The position numbers and the translations under genes were made by a program. Positions 59,367 to 64,000 of a stretch of DNA of 64,000 bases are shown here, in pieces. Source of the DNA: UBA7672 sp965279085 (lineage in GTDB: Bacteria > Pseudomonadota > Alphaproteobacteria > Caulobacterales > Hyphomonadaceae); the NCBI GenBank assembly GCA_965279085.1, contig OZ257149.1:2232001-2296000 (forward strand). The letters run 5' to 3'. The notes below the pieces were generated by a model. That model made no database searches. It saw only the letters and a program-made list of their open reading frames with translations, and had not been told where the DNA came from. The stretch's first letter is position 1; each line of letters begins with the position of its first letter.

Positions 59367-59703
59367 GCTGGATGATGCTGTCGAGGACGCCGTGGAGATT
59401 GTCGTACACGTCGGCGTTCCAGAAGCGGACCACAGTCCAGCCTTTTGATCTCAGATAACCCTCGCGGCGCGCGTCGTGAGCCTTTTCTTCGATGCTGGAA
59501 TGTGTAGCGCCGTCGAGCTCGACGATGAGTTTTCAGCTGCGGCAGGCGAAGTCGGCGATATAGGGACCGATGGGATGCTGATGAAGGAAGCGGTGGCCGT
59601 AGAGCTGGTCGTTCTGCAGCTTCGACCAGAGGATGGTTTCGGCGTCTGTCATTGAGCGGCGCAATTCCCGCGCTCGCTTCAGTGTCGCGTACTCCGTGCG
59701 CAA
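59341..59703 (-). pseudogene. DUF559 endonuclease-like gene broken by an in-frame TGA
   Basis: Reading the minus strand from TTG 59703 to TAA 59341 gives 120 codons with one internal stop. The peptide matches DUF559: YATLKRARELRRSMTDAETI, LWSKLQNDQLYGHRFLHQHP, IGPYIADFACRS, then the stop, KLIVELDGATHSS, and GYLRSKGWTVVRFWNADVYD. The broken codon TGA (59535-59533) follows DFACRS where a sense residue is expected; one C-to-T change from CGA (Arg) would explain it. The rest is intact, so inactivation is recent. DUF559 belongs to the Vsr/restriction-endonuclease-like fold. The gene is flanked by inverted copies of the family-A repeat and its last codons lie inside one of them. Confidence 0.85.
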
Positions 59704-59705
59704 GT

Positions 59706-59777
59706 GGCTGCCCCCACCGTCTCGCGACGAAGACGTCGCGATCCACCTCCTCCACCCCTTCGGGCTGGGGGAGGAAG
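59706..59777 (+). repeat. Family-A hairpin repeat, copy 3 (direct)
   Basis: GGCTGCCCCCACCGTC, an 8-bp hairpin (arms TCGCGACG 59722-59729 and 59734-59741), GATCCACCTCC and a degenerate second hairpin ending GGGGGAGG. It is the mirror image of copy 2 with the DUF559 pseudogene between them, making a unit of about 475 bases. Confidence 0.7.
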
Positions 59778-59812
59778 ACGCTGGCGGCGGTTGCTGTCAA
59801 TGCGAGGAGATT

Positions 59813-60814
59813 CTACCCGGCAGCCCGCGCGTCGATACCCCAGACGCGGCGGTGGAAGGCCCAGGCGGTGGAGACGACCGTGTCGATGTCCGACAGGCGC
59901 GGCGTCCAGCCGAGTTCGCGAGTGACGTTGGTGGTGTCGGAGTAGAGCGCGACGGCGTCGCCGGGGCGGCGCGGATTGATCGTGACAGGCACGGGCCGGC
60001 CGGTTGCCTTCTCGACAGCCTTCAGCACGTCCATCACCGTGTTGCGCTTGCCGGAGCCGAGATTGAGCTGGAGGTTCCGGCCCGAGGCGATCTTGTCCGC
60101 AGCGAGAATGTGGGCTTCAGCGAGGTCGGTGACGTGGACGAAATCCCGGATGCAGGTGCCATCCGGCGTCGGATAGTCCGTGCCGAACAGCTTCATCGGA
60201 CCGCCGAGGCCGACGGCGGCTTTCAGCGCGTTCGGGATGAGGTGGGATTCGGGCTCGTGCTCCTCGCCGATCTCGCTGTCGGGATCGGCGCCGGCGGCGT
60301 TGAAGTAGCGGAGCGCCGCGAAGTTGAGGCCGTGCGCCTTGCTGATGTCTTCCAGCATCTGCTCGCAGATCAGCTTGGTGCGGCCGTAGACGCTGACGGG
60401 GCGTTTCGGCAGGTCCTCGGTCAGCGGCAGCTTTTCCGGATCGCCATAGATCGCGCAGGTGGATGAGAAGACGAGGTTCCTGACGCCTTCCTCCAGCATC
60501 ACGCGGACGAGGTTGAGCGTGCCGGCGACGTTATTGTCGTAGAAATGGGCGGGATCCTTCTCGCCTTCGCCGACCTCGATCCGGGCGGCGAACTGCATGA
60601 CCGCATCGGGTTTGTACTGGCGGATGGCCGCGCGGACGGCTTCGGCGTTGCGGATGTCGGCCTTGACTAGCGGGCCCCAGCGGATGGCGTGCTCGTGTCC
60701 GGAGGTGAGATCGTCGAGCACGATGGGCTCGCCACCGGCCAGGCGCACGGCCTTGGCAGCGTGGGAACCGATGTAACCGGCGCCACCGGCGATCAGGATG
60801 CGTTTGAGGTTCAT
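59813..60814 (-). CDS. galE: UDP-glucose 4-epimerase
   Basis: The SDR-type epimerase of 333 residues begins at ATG 60814. The NAD motif GGAGYIGSH is at the N terminus and the catalytic SSTCAIYG/SVYGRTKLICE gives the Ser/Tyr-x3-Lys set. LRYFNAAGADPD and RPGDAVALYSD are conserved in GalE. It interconverts UDP-glucose and UDP-galactose for surface polysaccharide. The frame is open to 60847, but the extra residues are not conserved. The next gene, cysQ, is divergent. Confidence 0.95.
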   Translation of the reverse strand: MNLKRILIAGGAGYIGSHAAKAVRLAGGEPIVLDDLTSGHEHAIRWGPLVKADIRNAEAVRAAIRQYKPDAVMQFAARIEVGEGEKDPAHFYDNNVAGTLNLVRVMLEEGVRNLVFSSTCAIYGDPEKLPLTEDLPKRPVSVYGRTKLICEQMLEDISKAHGLNFAALRYFNAAGADPDSEIGEEHEPESHLIPNALKAAVGLGGPMKLFGTDYPTPDGTCIRDFVHVTDLAEAHILAADKIASGRNLQLNLGSGKRNTVMDVLKAVEKATGRPVPVTINPRRPGDAVALYSDTTNVTRELGWTPRLSDIDTVVSTAWAFHRRVWGIDARAAG

Positions 60815-60948
60815 GTCACTGGCCTGTCCTGGACCACATTCATGCAAGCCATGTGCTGTTCGGCCGCGACACGCAACAGGGTTAACGGATCGAGATTGAC
60901 ACAGGAAGCCGGGGCCGCGAAGCGTGGCCGGACAGATAGCGAGACCGC

Positions 60949-61767
60949 ATGGCCTTCACCCTCCCCACCCCGACCGGCGCCGAGCGCGACCAGCTGGCGC
61001 GTTTGTTCGCGGGCATTGCCTCGGATGCGGGGGTCGCGGTGATGGAGGTCTACGCCAGCGATTTCGAGACGCGCACCAAGACGGACTACAGCCCGGTGTC
61101 GGACGCGGACGAGCGGGCGGAGGAGATCATCCTTGCGCGGCTGGAGGAGGCGCTGCCGGGCGTGCCGGTGCTCGCTGAGGAGCGTTCGGCGCGCGAGGGG
61201 CTGGGCGCGAAGGTGGCGGATGCGTTCCTGCTGGTCGATCCGGTCGACGGCACGAAGGAGTTCGTGCAGCGCCGGGGCGACTTCACGGTCAACATCGCGC
61301 TGATCTGCGGCGGGCATTCGGTGGCGGGATGCGTGTATGCGCCGGCGCGGCGGGAGATGTATTTCGGCGGCGCGCATGCGCAGCTGATCGAGGCGTTCGC
61401 GCCGGGCGAGCCGCTGCGCGAGGGGCGCGTGCTCGCGACGCGGGCCTATCCAGCTGAAGGTCTCACGGCGGTCACCTCCTCCTCGCATCTCGATGAGCGG
61501 ACGAAGACGTTCCTCGCCGAGCGGCGGATCGTCTCGCAAACGGGCATCGGATCGTCGCTGAAATTCTGCTGGGTTGCGGCGGGCAAGGCGGATGTCTATC
61601 CGCGCTGGGGCCCGACGATGGAGTGGGACACGGCGGCGGGCCATGCCGTGCTGAACGCGGCAGGCGGGCGGGTGATCAAGCCGGACGGCTCGGCCTTCCT
61701 CTATGGCAATGGCGAAGCGGGGTTCCGCAACGGGCCGTTCGTCGCGTGGGGCCGCGAGCCGGTCTAG
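60949..61767 (+). CDS. cysQ: 3'(2'),5'-bisphosphate nucleotidase CysQ
   Basis: The metal-dependent phosphatase of 272 residues has the inositol monophosphatase-fold signatures YSPVSDADERAEEII, the metal motif LLVDPVDGTKEFV and the C-terminal MEWDTAAGHAVLNAAGG. The DGTKEFV wording separates CysQ from plain inositol monophosphatases. It hydrolyses 3'-phosphoadenosine-5'-phosphate, removing an inhibitor of sulfate assimilation. The start ATG 60949 has GCGAGACC upstream. Confidence 0.93.
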   Translation: MAFTLPTPTGAERDQLARLFAGIASDAGVAVMEVYASDFETRTKTDYSPVSDADERAEEIILARLEEALPGVPVLAEERSAREGLGAKVADAFLLVDPVDGTKEFVQRRGDFTVNIALICGGHSVAGCVYAPARREMYFGGAHAQLIEAFAPGEPLREGRVLATRAYPAEGLTAVTSSSHLDERTKTFLAERRIVSQTGIGSSLKFCWVAAGKADVYPRWGPTMEWDTAAGHAVLNAAGGRVIKPDGSAFLYGNGEAGFRNGPFVAWGREPV

Positions 61768-61820
61768 CCTTTGGGCCCATGATGGTGCAGGAGACGCCGT
61801 CCAACTTCACGAGACTTGCC

Positions 61821-62069
61821 ATGACCGACACACCTCCCGACCGCCTGAGCCAGAGCCAGAAGAGCCCCTTCTACAACAAGGAGCTGCTCGAGCGCGGCAT
61901 AGGCATCCGCTTCAACGGCGCCGAGAAGACGAACGTGTGGGAGTATTGCGTCAGCGAGGGCTGGATCCGCGTGGTCGCGGGCGCCGCGATGGACCGCAAG
62001 GGCAATCCGATGACCATGCTGCTGAAGGGCACGGTCGAGCCGTACTTCGAAGCGCCGGCGGCGGAGTAG
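61821..62069 (+). CDS. DUF3297 protein
   Basis: The protein of 82 residues starts at ATG 61821 (MTDTPPDRLSQSQKSPFYNK). The segment GIGIRFNGAEKTNVWEYCVS and the ending MLLKGTVEPYFE are typical of the DUF3297 family, a small cytosolic protein frequent in alpha- and gammaproteobacteria; its function is unknown. A longer open frame exists upstream but is an overprint of cysQ. It converges on argE, whose stop is six bases away. Confidence 0.9.
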   Translation: MTDTPPDRLSQSQKSPFYNKELLERGIGIRFNGAEKTNVWEYCVSEGWIRVVAGAAMDRKGNPMTMLLKGTVEPYFEAPAAE

Positions 62070-62075
62070 CAGCGC

Positions 62076-63230
62076 CTAGCGCAACATCTCCAGGAAGCGG
62101 CTGAACAGAGCCATCCCTTTTTCCATTTCCGATATCGCGACGAACTCGTTCGGCTGGTGGGCCTGCTGGATCGAGCCGGGGCCGCAGATCACGGCGGGGA
62201 AGCCGGCGTGCTGGAACTGTCCGGCTTCGGTGGCGAAGGCGGCGACGCGGACAGCGTTGTCGCCGGTGAGCGCGCGGATGAAGCGTTCGGCGGCGCTGTC
62301 GCGATCGATGCGCAGCGGCGGGGCGTTGGCGCGCATGTGGACTTTGACGCCGCATTCAGCGCCGCGCGCGACGAGCTTGGCGTTCACGCGCTCGACCTCC
62401 GCGAAGAAGGGAACCAGCAGCGCATCGGCGTCGACGCCCGGGACGACGCGGACGTCGAACATGAAGCGGCATTCGCGGGCGAGGATGTTGGCGGCGGTGC
62501 CGCCGCCGATCTCACCCACGGTGATGGTGGTCCAGGAGGGGTCGAAGTCGGAGTTCTTCGGCGCATTCTCCTCCTGCTCGCGCGCGATACGGCGGAGGAC
62601 GACCAGCAGATCGAGCGCCTCATGGATGGCGGAGGCGCCGAGACGCGGGTCGGACGAGTGCGCGGCCTTGCCGGTGATCAGGACTTCGTAGTCGCGGATG
62701 CCCTTGTGAGCCGAGAGCACGCCCCACAGTGTCGGCTCGCCCACCCACACCACGGAGGGCGCCGCGCCACGTTCGACGATCTCGTGGATCATCGGCTCGA
62801 CGCCGGCGCAGCCGATTTCCTCGTCATACGAGAAGGCGAAATGGACGGGCGTCTTCAGCGGCAGCCTCGATATCGCCTGCGCGTGCGCGAGAGCCAGCGC
62901 AAGGAAGCCCTTCATGTCGCAACTGCCACGGCCGAGCCATTTGCCATCGCGCTCGGTCAGATCCCAAGGGTTCGTGTCCCAGGGCTGGCCATCTACGGGG
63001 ACGACATCCGTGTGGCCGGAGAGGACGATGCCGCCGGGCTCGTCGGGACCGAAGCGCGCCCAGAGATTGGCCTTGTTCCCCTCCTCGTTCGGCACGCGGA
63101 CGAGATGCGCGCCGAGCGGGCGCAGGAAATCCTCGACCCACGAAATGAGCGGCAGGTTGGTGTCGCGCGAGGTCGTGTCGAACGACACGAGCTTCGCAAG
63201 TATGTCGCGGACATTGGACAGCGTCGTCAT
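62076..63230 (-). CDS. argE: Acetylornithine deacetylase (M20 family)
   Basis: The zinc amidohydrolase of 384 residues removes acetyl from N-acetylornithine for arginine synthesis. The metal-binding residues appear in LSGHTDVVPVDG, RGSCDMKGFLAL and FSYDEEIGCAG, and FATEAGQFQHAG and GPGSIQQAHQPNEFV complete the ArgE type. The length is normal. No other arg gene lies in the window. Confidence 0.93.
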   Translation of the reverse strand: MTTLSNVRDILAKLVSFDTTSRDTNLPLISWVEDFLRPLGAHLVRVPNEEGNKANLWARFGPDEPGGIVLSGHTDVVPVDGQPWDTNPWDLTERDGKWLGRGSCDMKGFLALALAHAQAISRLPLKTPVHFAFSYDEEIGCAGVEPMIHEIVERGAAPSVVWVGEPTLWGVLSAHKGIRDYEVLITGKAAHSSDPRLGASAIHEALDLLVVLRRIAREQEENAPKNSDFDPSWTTITVGEIGGGTAANILARECRFMFDVRVVPGVDADALLVPFFAEVERVNAKLVARGAECGVKVHMRANAPPLRIDRDSAAERFIRALTGDNAVRVAAFATEAGQFQHAGFPAVICGPGSIQQAHQPNEFVAISEMEKGMALFSRFLEMLR

Positions 63231-63298
63231 GCGCGAAGGCTAGCCCATTCGCGGGGCCGCGCCATAGACATTCGCGCGCGAAACCTTATGCCGGACGC

Positions 63299-63736
63299 AT
63301 GATCGAGTTTCACGCAGGCACAGGGCCCGACACGCAGGCGATCGGCATCGCGCTGGAGGAGATGTTCCACAGCTATCGGATCGCGGAGCGGACCGCGCCG
63401 GTTCCGGTGACGATTGTCGGCCATGCCCGCCTGCCCGGCGCCAACAACGTGCTGATGGCGCTGGCGCGGCAGTCCGGCAAGTTCATGCCGAAGGCGGACG
63501 AGGCGGCGCCGTGGCTGTCGAAGGACCCGCCATCGATCGAGGCGCTGGAAGCGCAGCTCGCGGGCCGTGATTTCATCTTCGGCGCCTATACCGTCGCCGA
63601 CATGGCGACCTACCCGCGCATCGTGATGGCGGGAAGCCTCGCGCGCTTTCCCAATGTGACGGCGTGGGCGGAGCGCATGCGCATCCGCCCGGCCGTTGGG
63701 CGTGGGATGGGGGCGGTAAGTCCTACTGCGGCGTAG
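63299..63736 (+). CDS. Short glutathione S-transferase-like protein
   Basis: The protein of 145 residues is shorter than ordinary GSTs (about 200-220). The N-terminal segment FHAGTGPDTQAIGIALEEMF resembles the start of the thioredoxin-like domain, and the C-terminal helical part has the GST motif DFIFGAYTVADMATYPRI followed by FPNVTAWAERMRIRPAV. The loss of about 60 residues between these parts suggests an internal deletion or a compact family. Activity is doubtful. Its stop overlaps the convergent FKBP gene by 14 bases. Confidence 0.75.
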   Translation: MIEFHAGTGPDTQAIGIALEEMFHSYRIAERTAPVPVTIVGHARLPGANNVLMALARQSGKFMPKADEAAPWLSKDPPSIEALEAQLAGRDFIFGAYTVADMATYPRIVMAGSLARFPNVTAWAERMRIRPAVGRGMGAVSPTAA

Positions 63737-64000
63737 CGGGAGCCGGAGCGATCGGGTTGACCGGGCCGAAATTTTCCAGCTGCACTTCGTAGATCACCGT
63801 GGCGCCCGGCGGGATGCGCTCATTGCCTTCATCGGCATAGAGCAGGCTCGCGGGCATGCGCACCATCCAGCGGTCGCCCTTGCGCATCAGCTTGAGCAGT
63901 TCGCTCCAGCCGGGGGTGACGCCGGCGACCGGGAACGGCGCGGCCTGGCCCGTCTCGAAGGTCGAAGCGACGACGCTGCGGCGGCGGATGTCTTCGGCGC
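63723..64000 (-). CDS. FKBP-type peptidyl-prolyl isomerase, C-terminal part (start outside window)
   Basis: Reading the minus strand from the window edge to TAG 63723 gives 92 residues. Diagnostic pieces are STFETGQAAPFPVAGVTPGW, LKLMRKGDRWMVRMPASLLY and IPPGATVIYEVQLENFG, a single FKBP domain. The Pro/Ala tail (VNPIAPAPATPQ) is unusual for the end of a folded domain. The N-terminal part, including any signal peptide, lies beyond 64000. It resembles the tandem FKBP lipoprotein at 30 kb but is a separate gene. Confidence 0.88.
   Translation of the reverse strand, partial: AEDIRRRSVVASTFETGQAAPFPVAGVTPGWSELLKLMRKGDRWMVRMPASLLYADEGNERIPPGATVIYEVQLENFGPVNPIAPAPATPQ

Overview
The window is a high-GC chromosomal segment from an alphaproteobacterium, probably Caulobacterales/Hyphomonadaceae or a close relative. 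The evidence is the clustered sucC-sucD-sucA-sucB-lpd genes of the TCA cycle, the zapE/mdh neighbourhood, DUF3297 and DUF2141 proteins, a Porin_O_P fragment, a CtrA-type half-site (TTAACCAT) and many fatty-acyl-CoA genes. No rRNA, tRNA, CRISPR array or complete insertion sequence is visible.

Layout. 1-5.3 kb: 3' end of a porin, an unknown zinc-type protein, an amidase, a DMT transporter and an HSL-type esterase. 5.4-14.7 kb (all minus): the 2-oxoglutarate dehydrogenase/succinyl-CoA synthetase block, transcribed sucC, sucD, sucA, sucB, two small membrane proteins, lpd; a canonical hairpin terminator lies between sucC and sucD. 14.8-24 kb: MFS transporter, Tat-exported carotenoid oxygenase with a DUF2141 protein and a divergent membrane LytTR regulator, a TAXI binding protein, CreD, an acyltransferase. 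24-31.3 kb: single-domain receiver, zapE, mdh, small exported proteins, a tandem-FKBP lipoprotein and a GNAT enzyme. 31.3-37 kb (all minus): CHAP lipoprotein, nitronate monooxygenase, phosphatase, acyl-CoA dehydrogenase and feruloyl/acyl-CoA synthetase. 37-39.7 kb: accessory stretch with lower GC, an HTH/zinc/acidic-repeat protein, a coiled-coil membrane protein and a hairpin-rich intergenic mosaic.

39.7-46.3 kb: an ECF sigma factor with a SnoaL-like tail faces a VOC-fold gene across two perfect, mirror-image ECF41-type promoters. Then come a FabH-like synthase, a phosphotransferase-DUF6285 fusion, a second acyl-CoA dehydrogenase and its divergent TetR regulator, whose putative operator half recurs upstream of the acyl-CoA synthetase 8.6 kb away. 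46.4-47.6 kb: a lower-GC gene encoding an N-terminal CHORD-like zinc domain, a Rossmann-like middle and a C-terminal TIR domain, the best candidate for an undescribed (immune-type) system.

47.8-55.4 kb: RibD-C reductase, MliC-like protein, hemerythrin, a halohydrin-dehalogenase-like SDR, exported proteins, an esterase lipoprotein and a hybrid histidine kinase. 55.5-59.3 kb: a TetR-HlyD-ABC-ABC2 efflux operon behind a 20-bp palindromic operator. 59.3-59.8 kb: a DUF559 gene killed by one TGA codon and bracketed by inverted copies of a hairpin repeat. 59.8-64 kb: galE, cysQ, DUF3297, argE, a short GST and the 3' part of another FKBP isomerase. Starts were chosen from ribosome-binding sites and family length; where these disagree the entry says so.
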